Shown piece by piece: positions 17,001 through 26,224 of a stretch of DNA of 64,000 nucleotides. A model generated the notes under the pieces. It searched no databases. It was not told the DNA's origin and saw only the letters and a program-made list of their open reading frames with translations. Each line of letters opens with the position of its first letter. Within the stretch, counting starts at the first letter, position 1. The translations under genes and the position numbers were made by a program. The DNA is from Sutterella faecalis (GTDB lineage Bacteria > Pseudomonadota > Gammaproteobacteria > Burkholderiales > Burkholderiaceae_F), in contig NZ_CP040882.1 of the NCBI RefSeq assembly GCF_006337085.1, forward strand, positions 1,302,001 to 1,366,000. The letters run 5' to 3'.

Positions 17001-17906
17001 TTAAAGGCGCTTTAGTTCAGCGAGCACGCGCCGCGTCTTCAGGGGGCGGCCATCCAGTCTCAGTTCGATCGCCTCACGGTAAATTTCCCGGGCGGCGCGA
17101 AGCGCCTCAGGACGCTCGAGACGCCCTTCGAGCACATCGAGAACATCTCTTCTCTCCCATGTGCGAATCTCGTTTCCGAAGGAACCGGAAACGCCGGCGA
17201 GATCTCCCGTCGAGCGAAGCGTGAATCTTGGAGCATCCCCGCCCTCGGAAATCAGCACCTGCCAGCCGCAGATGCGAAGCAGATCCGCCTCGAAGCGCCT
17301 CAGCCCCCGCTGCTGAGCGGCAGGGTCGGAGTGCGTCAGCGCTTCAATCACGCGCACATAGGCCGGAAAAAGGCCGGGATGGATGTCCTCGCGTTCGGTG
17401 AGCCGCATGAGGAGTTCGTTCACGTAAAAGCCTGAAAGAAGCGCTTCGCCTCTGAGGGGCGGAAGAATGCCGAGCCACTCCGCCCGCGTGAGAACCTTGG
17501 CTTCCTTGCGTCCCGTCCAGGAAAGCTTCAGCGGAACAAAGGGCATCAGCATTCCCCTCAGCGTGGATCCCGGGCGCTTCGCTCCCCTTGCAATGAGAAG
17601 GAGCCGCCCGAAGCGGGCCGTAAAAACGTCGAGCACAAGGCTCGATTCGCTCCAGGGATAAGTGTGAAGAATGAATGAGGGCTGCGAGGCGGGACGCCCC
17701 TGTTTTTTGGCCGGCAGACGGTCGCTTTCGGCTTCAATTTCCGAGAGGATTTCGAGCGCGGCTCGCTCGTTGCCGATGATGCGCGCGATGCTTCCCTCAT
17801 CGTCGCGGCTCTTTTCCCGAAGCTTAAGCGCAGACGCCGGAGAGGAAGCTCCTCCGGGAAGCTTCATTTCCGGCGTCGGATTTTCTGCTGCTAAACGTTC
17901 CGTCAC
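17001..17906 (-). CDS. recO: DNA repair protein RecO with a long N-terminal extension
   Basis: RecO loads RecA on SSB-coated single-stranded DNA with RecR. The OB-fold begins around residue 76 (PSFILHTYPWSESSLVLDVFT), followed by the helical region and the C-terminal RRVLAELKRL. The first 70 or so residues are charged and have no counterpart in E. coli RecO, and no Met lies between residue 14 and the OB-fold, so the extension is real unless a rare start is used. The annotated start is GTG at 17906; ATG at 17867 is the alternative. It lies 26 bases after era within the lepA-lepB-rnc-era-recO unit. Confidence 0.88.
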   Translation of the reverse strand: MTERLAAENPTPEMKLPGGASSPASALKLREKSRDDEGSIARIIGNERAALEILSEIEAESDRLPAKKQGRPASQPSFILHTYPWSESSLVLDVFTARFGRLLLIARGAKRPGSTLRGMLMPFVPLKLSWTGRKEAKVLTRAEWLGILPPLRGEALLSGFYVNELLMRLTEREDIHPGLFPAYVRVIEALTHSDPAAQQRGLRRFEADLLRICGWQVLISEGGDAPRFTLRSTGDLAGVSGSFGNEIRTWERRDVLDVLEGRLERPEALRAAREIYREAIELRLDGRPLKTRRVLAELKRL

Positions 17907-17932
17907 GAGAGATCCGGGAGGATGAAGAGAGA

Positions 17933-18952
17933 TCAGTCGTAGCCGAGCGTCTTCAGAGCCTTGACGTCGTCGGACCAGCCGCGGCGCACGCGCACCCAGA
18001 CTTCAAGGTGCACGGGGCAGCCGAGCTGTTCAGCAATGTCCGCGCGTGCAAGACGCGAAATTTCACGGAGCTTCGCTCCCTTTTCGCCGATCACGATCGG
18101 CTTGTGGCTCTCGCGATCCACAATGAGCGTAGCGACGATGTCCGCATGACGTTCGCCATTTTCCTCCGTTTCCTTCCAGCGGTCGATCGTGACCGCCGTG
18201 CCGTAGGGAAGCTCGTCGCCCAACAGCCTGAAAGCCTTCTCGCGAATCGTTTCGGCCGCAATGAAGCGCGGGGACTTGTCCGTATAGAGCTCGGGGTCAA
18301 AGTACGGAATGCTCTCCGGAAGAAGCTTCTCGATTTCCTTGAGAAGATCATCGAGCTGACGGTGCTTCTCTGCCGATACCGGCACGATGGAAGCGAAGGG
18401 GAAGCGCCGCATGGAATCTGCCATGAGCGGAAGCATCGCGTTTCTATCCTTCGCAAGATCCGTCTTGCTGATGGCGAGAATGACGTTCGAAGCGTCCTTC
18501 GGAATGAGCGAAAGCACCTCGAGGTCGGCAGGCCGCCAGCCGGAAGACTCAATCAGGAGCACGATCGCATCCACTTCGCCCAGCGTCGAGCGAACGGAGC
18601 GGTTCATGCGGCGCGTAAGCTGAGTCTTCACTTTCGTCTGGAAGCCCGGCGTATCAACGAAGATGAACTGCGCCATCTCGGTCGTCAGCACCCCGAGCAC
18701 GCGATTGCGGGTGGTCTGCGGCTTCTTCGAGGTGATCGAAACCTTTTCGCCCACGAGCGCGTTGATCAGGGTCGACTTGCCCACATTCGGGCGCCCCACC
18801 ACCGCCACATAGCCGCAGCGAAAGCCTTCGGGAACCTTCACGGAATTGAGCGCGCCCGCACGGGCAAGCATCGCTTCAAAGTCGTTCTCTGACGCCGGAG
18901 CGGGCTCCTGCGTTTCAGGAACTTCCTGCGGGTTCTTCATCTCTTTAGTCAT
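17933..18952 (-). CDS. era: GTPase Era
   Basis: Essential GTPase that binds 16S rRNA and helps 30S maturation. The 339-residue protein has G1 GRPNVGKST, G2 TTRNRVLG, G3 DTPGFQ, G4 SKTD and a C-terminal KH domain with IVIGEKGAKLREISRLAR. The start ATG overlaps the rnc stop codon in an ATGA arrangement, which favours translational coupling and this start over the longer open frame. Compared with E. coli Era there are about 40 extra acidic N-terminal residues. Confidence 0.97.
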   Translation of the reverse strand: MTKEMKNPQEVPETQEPAPASENDFEAMLARAGALNSVKVPEGFRCGYVAVVGRPNVGKSTLINALVGEKVSITSKKPQTTRNRVLGVLTTEMAQFIFVDTPGFQTKVKTQLTRRMNRSVRSTLGEVDAIVLLIESSGWRPADLEVLSLIPKDASNVILAISKTDLAKDRNAMLPLMADSMRRFPFASIVPVSAEKHRQLDDLLKEIEKLLPESIPYFDPELYTDKSPRFIAAETIREKAFRLLGDELPYGTAVTIDRWKETEENGERHADIVATLIVDRESHKPIVIGEKGAKLREISRLARADIAEQLGCPVHLEVWVRVRRGWSDDVKALKTLGYD

Positions 18953-19629
18953 TTCGAGCGCTCCTTCACGAGGGCTAGTGCCGTCTCGGCGGCTGCCTGC
19001 TCGGCAGCACGGCGGCTCGCTGCCTTTCCGGTTGTAACGATATTGAGGGAATGGATGCGGCACTCGCATTCGAACGAACGCTCATGGGCCGCGCCCGTCG
19101 TATTGACGATGGCATATTCAGGACGCGGAAGATGCTCGCCCTGCAGAAGTTCCTGCAGGCGCGTCTTCGGGTCCTTGCTCATCTTTTCCGGCGTGAGCGC
19201 CGTGAGAATCGGCTCGTAGAGATGGAGAATCACGCGCTGAGCAGTCTCAAAGCCTGCCTCGCGGAACACCGCGCCGAAAATCGCCTCCATGGCGTCGGCG
19301 AGAATGGACGGACGGTGAGCGCCGCCCGTCTTGATTTCGCCTTCTCCCATGAAGAGAAATGACGAAATATCAATGCGCGTGGCGATTTCAAAGAGCGTTC
19401 CCTCGCAGACGAGATTGGCGCGTACCCGCGAGAGCTCGCCCTCATTGAAATGCTTGTCGCGCAGAAAAAGCGCGTAGCCGATAACGCAGTTGAGAACCGA
19501 GTCGCCTAAGAATTCAAGGCGCTCGTTGTGCTCCTGCGCGAAGCTGCGGTGCGTTACCGCGCGCCGCAGAAGCTTTTTATCGGTGAATTCATACCCGATG
19601 CGCTCTTCGAGCTCTGTAAGCGGAAGCAT
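18949..19629 (-). CDS. rnc: Ribonuclease III
   Basis: Double-strand-specific endoribonuclease for rRNA and mRNA processing. The 226-residue protein has the catalytic signature ERLEFLGDSVLN, the second acidic motif DAMEAIFGAVF, and a C-terminal double-stranded RNA-binding domain (LQELLQGEHLPRPEY to the AAEQAAAETAL helix). The stop codon overlaps the era start by four bases. lepB lies 51 bases upstream. Confidence 0.97.
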   Translation of the reverse strand: MLPLTELEERIGYEFTDKKLLRRAVTHRSFAQEHNERLEFLGDSVLNCVIGYALFLRDKHFNEGELSRVRANLVCEGTLFEIATRIDISSFLFMGEGEIKTGGAHRPSILADAMEAIFGAVFREAGFETAQRVILHLYEPILTALTPEKMSKDPKTRLQELLQGEHLPRPEYAIVNTTGAAHERSFECECRIHSLNIVTTGKAASRRAAEQAAAETALALVKERSK

Positions 19630-19680
19630 GTTTTTTTAGTCTTTCTATTAATGCCTGGAGGTCTGATTCGTTGAGAGCAG

Positions 19681-20571
19681 TCAGCGGAAGCTGCCGATGC
19701 GGGTCATGTCGCCGAAATTAGCCCAGATGAACACAGCCCGGCCGACCAGGTTTTCGTCAGGCACGAAGCCCCAGTAGCGGCTGTCCTCGCTGTTGTCGCG
19801 GTTGTCGCCCATGACGAAGTATTTCCCGTCGGGAACCGTGCAGACGAAGCCGCGGTTGTTGTAGTCGCAAGTCTCTTCCTTTCTCATCACGGCATGCATG
19901 GGCACCCAGCTCGGACGACGGTGGTCGAGCGCCATGAGGTGCGAGACGCCCGAGAGATCCTCGTCGCGCTCGTCAAGCGTCACCATCGTTGATTCGTCCA
20001 CGAAGTCGCGCGGATCGCTCTGCTTTTGCTCGACGCCGTTGATGTAGACGACCTTGTCGCGATATTCCACGCGGTCGCCCGGCACGCCCACGACGCGCTT
20101 GATGAAGTCGACGTTCTCGTCCATCGGATAGCGGAAGACGACGACATCGCCGCGCTGCGGCGAGCCGAGGTCGATCACCTTCAGGTTGGAAACCGGAAGA
20201 CGAATGCCGTAGTCAAATTTATTGACGAGGATGAAGTCGCCGATGTGAAGCGTCGGGAGCATCGATCCCGAAGGAATGCGAAACGGCTCAAAGAGGAAGC
20301 TTCTCAAGAGGAAGACCACCAGAATCACCGGGAAAAGCCCGGCAGTGTATTCAAGCCACCAGGGCTGGCGAATCGCCCTCGCGCGAATCGCGCGGTATTC
20401 GTCGGCAACGGATGCCTCGCCTCGGCGCAGCGCCTCCCGGTTGGCCGCTTCAAACTCCTTCGCAAGCGCCTCAGCCTTCCTCACGCGCTCGGGATAAAAC
20501 TTCACGCGTTCGAGAATCCAGAAGATTCCCGTGAAGATCGAGAGAAGAAATAGGATCAGAGCAAAATTCAT
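19681..20571 (-). CDS. lepB: Signal peptidase I
   Basis: Inner-membrane protease that removes signal peptides from exported proteins. The 296-residue protein has an N-terminal membrane segment, a second hydrophobic segment near residue 80 (FPVILVVFLLRSFLF), the catalytic Ser in IPSGSMLPTL, the Lys general base in DFIKRVVGVPGDRV and the box GDNRDNSEDSRYWGFV. It sits 16 bases downstream of lepA, the classical lepA-lepB arrangement. Confidence 0.97.
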   Translation of the reverse strand: MNFALILFLLSIFTGIFWILERVKFYPERVRKAEALAKEFEAANREALRRGEASVADEYRAIRARAIRQPWWLEYTAGLFPVILVVFLLRSFLFEPFRIPSGSMLPTLHIGDFILVNKFDYGIRLPVSNLKVIDLGSPQRGDVVVFRYPMDENVDFIKRVVGVPGDRVEYRDKVVYINGVEQKQSDPRDFVDESTMVTLDERDEDLSGVSHLMALDHRRPSWVPMHAVMRKEETCDYNNRGFVCTVPDGKYFVMGDNRDNSEDSRYWGFVPDENLVGRAVFIWANFGDMTRIGSFR

Positions 20572-20587
20572 CTGAGTTCTCGAAAAA

Positions 20588-22381
20588 TTACTTTTCTTCC
20601 GTCTGGAGAATCGCGAGGAAGGCTTCCTGCGGGATCTCCACGCTGCCTACCTGCTTCATGCGCTTCTTGCCGGCCTTCTGCTTTTCAAGGAGCTTGCGCT
20701 TGCGGGTGATGTCGCCGCCGTAGCACTTCGCGAGCACGTTCTTTCTGAGCGCCTTCACATTCTCGCGGGCAATGATGTTGGCCCCGATGGCCGCCTGAAT
20801 GGAGACTTCATACATCTGGCGAGGAATGAGAGACCTCAGGCGCTGCACGAGCTCGCGTCCGCGGGGAACCGCATTGGAGCGATGCATGATCGCCGAGAGC
20901 GGATCCACCTTGTCGCCGTTGATGAGAATGTCGACGCGAACAACGTCCGCCGCACGGTACTCCTTGAACTCATAGTCCATCGAAGCATAGCCGCGCGTCA
21001 GGGACTTCATGCGGTCGAAAAAGTCAAGAACAATTTCCGCAAGCGGAAGATCATAGGTAAGGTGCACCTGACGGCCGTGGTAGGCAAGGTTCGTCTGAAT
21101 GCCGCGCTTTTCCTGGCAAAGCTTCATGACCGCACCCACGAACTCGTTGGGCACGAAGATCGTGACCGAATCGATGGGCTCGCGGATTTCCTCGATCTTG
21201 TCGACGGGCGGGAGCTTTGAAGGATTTTCAACCTGAATCACTTCGCCGTCGGTAAGAAGCACCTCATAGACGACGGAAGGCGCCGTCGTGATGAGGTCCA
21301 TGTTGTATTCGCGCTCGAGACGCTCCTGGACGATATCCATGTGAAGGAGCCCCAGGAACCCTGCGCGGAAGCCGAAGCCGAGCGCCTGAGAGCTCTCGGG
21401 CTCAAAGCGCAGCGCCGCGTCGTTCAGCTGCAGCTTCGTGAGCGCGTCGCGAAGCGCATCGTACTGATTCGATTCCACCGGGAAGAGACCCGCGAAGACC
21501 TGGGGCTTCACGGCCTTGAAGCCCGGAAGCGGCGTTTCGGCAGGCTTCTGAGCGAGGGTAACCGTATCGCCCACGCGCGCGTGCTTGAGTTCCTTGATGC
21601 CGGCAATCACGAAGCCCACTTCGCCCGCGGAGAGCGAATCACGAAGCTTGCTCTTCGGGGTAAAGACGCCCACCTGTTCGACAAGGTGCGTTGCGCCCGT
21701 CGCCATCAGCTGAATCTTGTCCTTCGGCCGGATCGTGCCGTTCACGACGCGAACGAGCATCACGACGCCCACGTAGTTGTCGAACCAGGAGTCGATGATG
21801 AGGGCCTGGAGCGGCGCCTCAGGGTCGCCCTTGGGCGCGGGAACGTCGCGCACGACGCGCTCGAGAATCTCGTCGACGCCCAGACCCGTCTTCGCAGAAC
21901 AGGGAATCGCATCCGTCGCATCAATGCCGATCACGTCCTCGATTTCCTCGGCGGCGGCAATCGGATCGGCGCTCGCGAGGTCCATCTTGTTGAGAACCGG
22001 AATCACGGAAACGCCGAGATCGATCGCGGTGTAGCAGTTGGCTACCGTCTGCGCCTCAACGCCCTGCGTCGCATCAACGACGAGAAGCGCGCCTTCGCAC
22101 GCAGAGAGCGAGCGGCTCACTTCGTAGGAAAAGTCAACGTGCCCCGGGGTGTCGATGAGGTTGAGCTCATAGACCTTGCCGTCCTTCGCCTTGTAGCGAA
22201 GCGCAGCCGTCTGGGCCTTGATCGTGATGCCGCGCTCCTTCTCGAGATCCATGCTGTCGAGCACCTGCTCGCTCATTTCACGGTCGGAGAGGCCGCCGCA
22301 GCGCTGAATCAGGCGGTCGGCAAGCGTTGACTTGCCATGGTCGATATGGGCGATGATCGAAAAGTTGCGAATGTTCTGCAT
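20588..22381 (-). CDS. lepA: Elongation factor 4
   Basis: Translational GTPase that can back-translocate ribosomes. The 597-residue protein has the motifs IAHIDHGKST, DTPGHVDF and NKMD, and the LepA-specific C-terminal domain ending near KRMKQVGSVEIPQEAFLAIL. It begins with MQNIRNFSIIAHID, typical for LepA. It is the first gene of the lepA-lepB-rnc-era-recO unit; the terminator of fabF lies upstream. Confidence 0.98.
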   Translation of the reverse strand: MQNIRNFSIIAHIDHGKSTLADRLIQRCGGLSDREMSEQVLDSMDLEKERGITIKAQTAALRYKAKDGKVYELNLIDTPGHVDFSYEVSRSLSACEGALLVVDATQGVEAQTVANCYTAIDLGVSVIPVLNKMDLASADPIAAAEEIEDVIGIDATDAIPCSAKTGLGVDEILERVVRDVPAPKGDPEAPLQALIIDSWFDNYVGVVMLVRVVNGTIRPKDKIQLMATGATHLVEQVGVFTPKSKLRDSLSAGEVGFVIAGIKELKHARVGDTVTLAQKPAETPLPGFKAVKPQVFAGLFPVESNQYDALRDALTKLQLNDAALRFEPESSQALGFGFRAGFLGLLHMDIVQERLEREYNMDLITTAPSVVYEVLLTDGEVIQVENPSKLPPVDKIEEIREPIDSVTIFVPNEFVGAVMKLCQEKRGIQTNLAYHGRQVHLTYDLPLAEIVLDFFDRMKSLTRGYASMDYEFKEYRAADVVRVDILINGDKVDPLSAIMHRSNAVPRGRELVQRLRSLIPRQMYEVSIQAAIGANIIARENVKALRKNVLAKCYGGDITRKRKLLEKQKAGKKRMKQVGSVEIPQEAFLAILQTEEK

Positions 22382-22567
22382 CGTCAGGGAAATGGTGTTC
22401 AGCCGGGGGCGGGATCGCGTCTTCGTCTCAAGCGAAGGGATCCGGAAACATAGAGAGGGAGAATTCAGAAACGCTCTGAGCCCGCGCTACCTCTGGACAG
22501 GAGCGGCAGGAAAAATCCCCGGAATCCGGGATTTTACAGCAGAAGCGCAGCCTTCTCTCGCGCCGCT

Positions 22568-22607
22568 AGAGAAAAAGGACGTCGCTCCTCTGGAGATGAC
22601 GTCCTTT
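22568..22607 (-). terminator. Terminator after fabF
   Basis: Perfect stem AAAGGACGTC / GACGTCCTTT, followed by TTCTC on the minus strand. The 250 bases between fabF and lepA hold no gene. Confidence 0.8.
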
Positions 22608-22635
22608 CATTGCTGGATAGGCTAAAGCGAAGAAA

Positions 22636-23877
22636 TCAAGCTTCGTAGCGCTTATAAATCACCGTCGAATTCGTCCCGCCGAAACCGAAGGAATTCTTCA
22701 TCGCAGCGCGGATCGTCATCTTTCTCGCCTGATTGGCGCAGAAGTCGATTCCTTCGCACTCCGGATCAACCTTGTCGAGGTTGATGGTCGGGGGCGAAAC
22801 CTGTTCGGCAACCGCCATGACGGAGAAGACGGACTCAATGCCGCCTGCGCCGCCGAGGAGATGCCCGGTCATCGACTTGGTGGAGTTGACGACCAGCTTC
22901 TTTGCATGATCGCCGAAAACCTCGCGGATCGCCTTCACTTCGTTGGCGTCGCCCACAGATGTGGAGGTGCCGTGCGCATTGAGATAGTCGATGTCTTCGG
23001 GATTCATGCCGGCATGACGAAGCGCCATGCGCATGCAGCGAACCGGACCGTCGGTAGCCGGCGTCGTGATGTGGTGCGCGTCGCCCGAGAGACCGTAGCC
23101 CACAACTTCGGCATAAATCTTTGCGCCGCGAGCCTTGGCGTGCTCGAGCTCCTCGAGAACGAGAACGCCGGAACCCTCGCCCATCACGAAGCCGTCGCGA
23201 TCAACGTCAAAGGGGCGGGAGGCCTTCTCAGGCTCATCGTTGCGGCGCGAGAGCGCATGCATGGCATCAAAGCCGCCGATGCCCAGCTTGCAGACCGTCG
23301 CCTCAGCGCCGCCCGCAATCATCACGTCCGCATCTCCGCGGGCGATGATGTACATCGCCTCGCCGATGGCGTGAAGGCCCGTCGAGCAGGCCGTGACGTG
23401 CGCAATGTTGGGGCCCTTCAGGCCCTTCATGATGGCAAGCTGACCCGAGACCATGTTGATGATGCAGCCCGGGATCATGAAGGGAGAAATGCGGCGGGGG
23501 CCGCGGCTCACCATCGCGTCGTTGTTGGCGCAGATGGAGGGAAGACCGCCGATGCCCGCACCGATTGCAACGCCCGTCATCGGAGCGTTTTCCTCGGTGA
23601 TCTCAAGGCCGGAGTCCTCAAGCGCCATCAGGCCGGCGGCAACGCCGAAATGCACGAAGCGGTCGAAGCGGCGGACTTCCTTGACGCCAAGATACTTCGC
23701 GGCGTCGAAATCCTTCACCTCGCCTGCAATCTGGCAGCCGAATTCAGAAGGATCAAAGGCGGTGATGCGGCCGATGCCGCTCTTGCCCTCAAGCGCATTC
23801 TTCCAGCTTGTCGCGAGATCCGCGCCAAGGGGGGAGACCATGCCGAGGCCGGTCACGACTACGCGGCGATTCATCAT
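22636..23877 (-). CDS. fabF: 3-oxoacyl-ACP synthase II
   Basis: Condensing enzyme for fatty-acid chain elongation. The 413-residue protein has the catalytic Cys in TACSTGLHA (residue about 164) and the two histidines in NAHGTSTSVGD and TGHLLGGAGGIE. The start MMNRRVVVTGLGMVSPLG follows AAGGAG with nine bases spacing, so the first of two adjacent ATGs is chosen. It ends the fab cluster, downstream of acpP. Confidence 0.97.
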   Translation of the reverse strand: MMNRRVVVTGLGMVSPLGADLATSWKNALEGKSGIGRITAFDPSEFGCQIAGEVKDFDAAKYLGVKEVRRFDRFVHFGVAAGLMALEDSGLEITEENAPMTGVAIGAGIGGLPSICANNDAMVSRGPRRISPFMIPGCIINMVSGQLAIMKGLKGPNIAHVTACSTGLHAIGEAMYIIARGDADVMIAGGAEATVCKLGIGGFDAMHALSRRNDEPEKASRPFDVDRDGFVMGEGSGVLVLEELEHAKARGAKIYAEVVGYGLSGDAHHITTPATDGPVRCMRMALRHAGMNPEDIDYLNAHGTSTSVGDANEVKAIREVFGDHAKKLVVNSTKSMTGHLLGGAGGIESVFSVMAVAEQVSPPTINLDKVDPECEGIDFCANQARKMTIRAAMKNSFGFGGTNSTVIYKRYEA

Positions 23878-23962
23878 TTCCAAAAACTCCTTGCTTCCCG
23901 CCCTGAGCATCCAGAAGCTCCGACGGATGGATTAGCAGAAACTCGGGATATCCCTGTCCCCG

Positions 23963-23994
23963 CAAACAAAGCGGGACCCGTTACCGAGTCCCGC
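23963..23994 (-). terminator. Terminator-like hairpin between acpP and fabF
   Basis: GCGGGAC / GTCCCGC with a 10-base loop, followed on the minus strand by TTTGTTTG. It probably reduces fabF transcription relative to the abundant acpP message. Confidence 0.65.
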
Positions 23995-24086
23995 TGATGC
24001 CTGACCTTCCTATGAGGATGATTCCGAAGTCCGAAATTCCTCTTTCAAGAAGCGCACAGGCCGGCTCTCCCTAGAGAGAATGCCGA

Positions 24087-24326
24087 TTACTTATTGACGG
24101 CAGCCTTGACGAAGTCAACAGCCTGCTGAACCGTGCGGAGGTTTTCCTGCTCGGTGTCAGGGATTTCAATGCCGAAAGCGTCCTCGAGAGCGAGGGACAT
24201 TTCAACGGTGGTCAGGCTGTCGGCGCCGAGGTCTTCGATGAAGGAGGATTCGTTCTTGATGTCCTCTTCCTTGATGCCAAGCTGTTCGGCGATGATCTTC
24301 TTGACCTTCTGTTCGATTTCGTCCAT
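24087..24326 (-). CDS. acpP: Acyl carrier protein
   Basis: Small acidic carrier of acyl chains on a phosphopantetheine arm. The 79-residue protein starts MDEIEQKVKKIIAEQLGI and has the attachment serine in the motif GADSLTTVEM (residue about 37). GGAGTG lies upstream of this ATG; the longer open frame to 24425 is not conserved. It lies between fabG and fabF as usual. Confidence 0.98.
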   Translation of the reverse strand: MDEIEQKVKKIIAEQLGIKEEDIKNESSFIEDLGADSLTTVEMSLALEDAFGIEIPDTEQENLRTVQQAVDFVKAAVNK

Positions 24327-24451
24327 TTTTAATTTCACTCCGTAGGGGTTGATTTCACTTTGGGAAAACCCCGTGCTTATGGAGCAGGCAGGGTTGAAAA
24401 AAAGTTTATCCGATGATTTTAGCAAAAGCGTATCTGCGGTGCTTTTGAAAA

Positions 24452-25219
24452 TCAGCCCATAAACATGCCGCCGTTCACATGGAGCGTAACGCCCGTCAGA
24501 TAGGCGCCCGCAGGCGATGCAAGGTAGAGGCAGGCATTGGCGATGTCATCCGTTTGACCGAGGCGGCCGAGGGCAATCTGCTTGAGGAGCGCTTCACGAT
24601 GATCCTCAGGAAGATCCTTGGTCATATCGGTATCAATGAAGCCGGGGGCAACGCAGTTGACCGTCACGCCGCGGGAGCCGATTTCGCGCGCCAGGGCTTT
24701 GGTCATGCCCATGAGGCCGGCCTTGGCTGCCGCATAGTTGACCTGACCGGCATTGCCCATGGCTCCGACAACGGATCCCATGGAGATAATGCGGCCGGAG
24801 CGCTGCTTCATCATCGGACGAACGCAGGCGCGCGCAAGCCGGAAGGCTGCCGTCAGATCCGTTTCAATCACGTCTTCCCAGGCGTCGTCCTTCATGCGAA
24901 GAACGAGGTCATCCTTCGTAATGCCGGCATTATTGACGAGAATGTCGATTCTGCCCTTCTCCTTCACGATGTCGGTCACTGCCTTCTGAGAAGCCGCCGC
25001 ATCGCAGACATTAAGCACAATGCCCTTGCCCGATCCGCCGAGCGCTTCTGCGCGCTCTGTAATCTTCTGCGCGCCCGCTTCCGAGGTCGCCGTTCCGACA
25101 ACGTAGGCGCCTGCCTTCATGAAGGCTTCCATCACCGCAGCGCCGATGCCGCGGGAAGCACCCGTCACAAGCGCCACCTGGCCGGCGAGAGCATCGGCCG
25201 CGAAAATCATCTTTTCCAT
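24452..25219 (-). CDS. fabG: 3-oxoacyl-ACP reductase
   Basis: NADPH-dependent reduction of 3-oxoacyl-ACP in fatty-acid synthesis. The 255-residue short-chain dehydrogenase has TGASRGIG for the cofactor, NNAG, and the catalytic Ser-Tyr-Lys set in SMGSVVGAMGN and VNYAAAKAG. About ten N-terminal residues are added before the usual start. AAGGAA precedes the ATG at 25219. The gap to fabD is 33 bases. Confidence 0.97.
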   Translation of the reverse strand: MEKMIFAADALAGQVALVTGASRGIGAAVMEAFMKAGAYVVGTATSEAGAQKITERAEALGGSGKGIVLNVCDAAASQKAVTDIVKEKGRIDILVNNAGITKDDLVLRMKDDAWEDVIETDLTAAFRLARACVRPMMKQRSGRIISMGSVVGAMGNAGQVNYAAAKAGLMGMTKALAREIGSRGVTVNCVAPGFIDTDMTKDLPEDHREALLKQIALGRLGQTDDIANACLYLASPAGAYLTGVTLHVNGGMFMG

Positions 25220-25252
25220 GTTCGTTCCTTGAGTTTTTCCTGAATTCGGTTC

Positions 25253-26191
25253 TTATTGCGCGGCTTTAAGCTTCTCGAGCGAGGCGGCGAGCGTCGCCGC
25301 ATCCGAAATGCCGTAGATGCGGATTTCGGGGGCAATGCGGCGAATCAGACCCTGAAGGACCTTCCCCGGACCGCATTCAACGATATCCGTGACGCCGTCG
25401 GCCGCCATCTTCTGAATGGTTTTGACCCACTGAACAGGAGAGGAAACCTGCTCGGCAAGCACCGTGCGAATCTCTGCCGGATCCATGTGCGCCGTCACAT
25501 CCACGTTGGCGACCACCGGAATGCCGGGCACCGAAAGCTCAACCTCGGCGAGTCGGGCGGCAAGCTTCTCGCCCGCAGGCTTGAGCATGCTCGAATGGAA
25601 GGGGCCCGAAACGGCAAGCTCAATTGCGCGGCGGCAGCCCTTAGCCTTCACGAGTTCAATTGCCTTCGCGAGGGCTTTCTTTTCGCCCGCGATGACGACC
25701 TGACCGGGGGAATTGAAATTGACGGCTTCAACGGGTCCCGTTTTAGAAGCTTCTCTGCAGCATTCCAGAACATCCTCGTCCGAGAGGCCGATCACGGCGC
25801 ACATGCCGCCAACGCCCACCGGAACGGCGCTCTGCATGGCTTGCGCACGGAAGCGCACGAGCTTCACAGCCTCTTCGAAACCGAAAACACCGGAGGCAGT
25901 GAGCGCAGAATATTCGCCGAGCGAGTGGCCAGCCATCACCTCAGGCTTCATGCCGCCCGCGGCGAGCCATGCTTCATAGAACGCAACGCTTGCCGTCAGC
26001 AATGCGGGCTGCGTGTTGACGGTGAGGCCAAGTTCTTCAGCCGGGCCTTCAGCAATCAGTTTCGAAATTGGGAATCCAAGCGCCGCATCCGCGCGACGCA
26101 CATAGTCCTCAACAACCGCGTTGCCGGAAAAGCCATTCAGCATGCCGACAGACTGACTGCCCTGGCCGGGGAAGACAAAAGCTAGACGCAT
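25253..26191 (-). CDS. fabD: Malonyl-CoA:ACP transacylase
   Basis: Transfers malonyl groups from CoA to ACP. The 312-residue protein has FVFPGQGSQ at the N-terminus, the active-site serine in GHSLGEYSALTASG, the conserved histidine in SGPFHSSML, and the late motif VECGPGKVLQGL. It lies 33 bases after fabH and 33 bases before fabG, so the three are very likely one transcript. Confidence 0.97.
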   Translation of the reverse strand: MRLAFVFPGQGSQSVGMLNGFSGNAVVEDYVRRADAALGFPISKLIAEGPAEELGLTVNTQPALLTASVAFYEAWLAAGGMKPEVMAGHSLGEYSALTASGVFGFEEAVKLVRFRAQAMQSAVPVGVGGMCAVIGLSDEDVLECCREASKTGPVEAVNFNSPGQVVIAGEKKALAKAIELVKAKGCRRAIELAVSGPFHSSMLKPAGEKLAARLAEVELSVPGIPVVANVDVTAHMDPAEIRTVLAEQVSSPVQWVKTIQKMAADGVTDIVECGPGKVLQGLIRRIAPEIRIYGISDAATLAASLEKLKAAQ

Positions 26192-26224
26192 AGTCCAGGC
26201 TCCTAGAAATGATTGAAAAAACTA

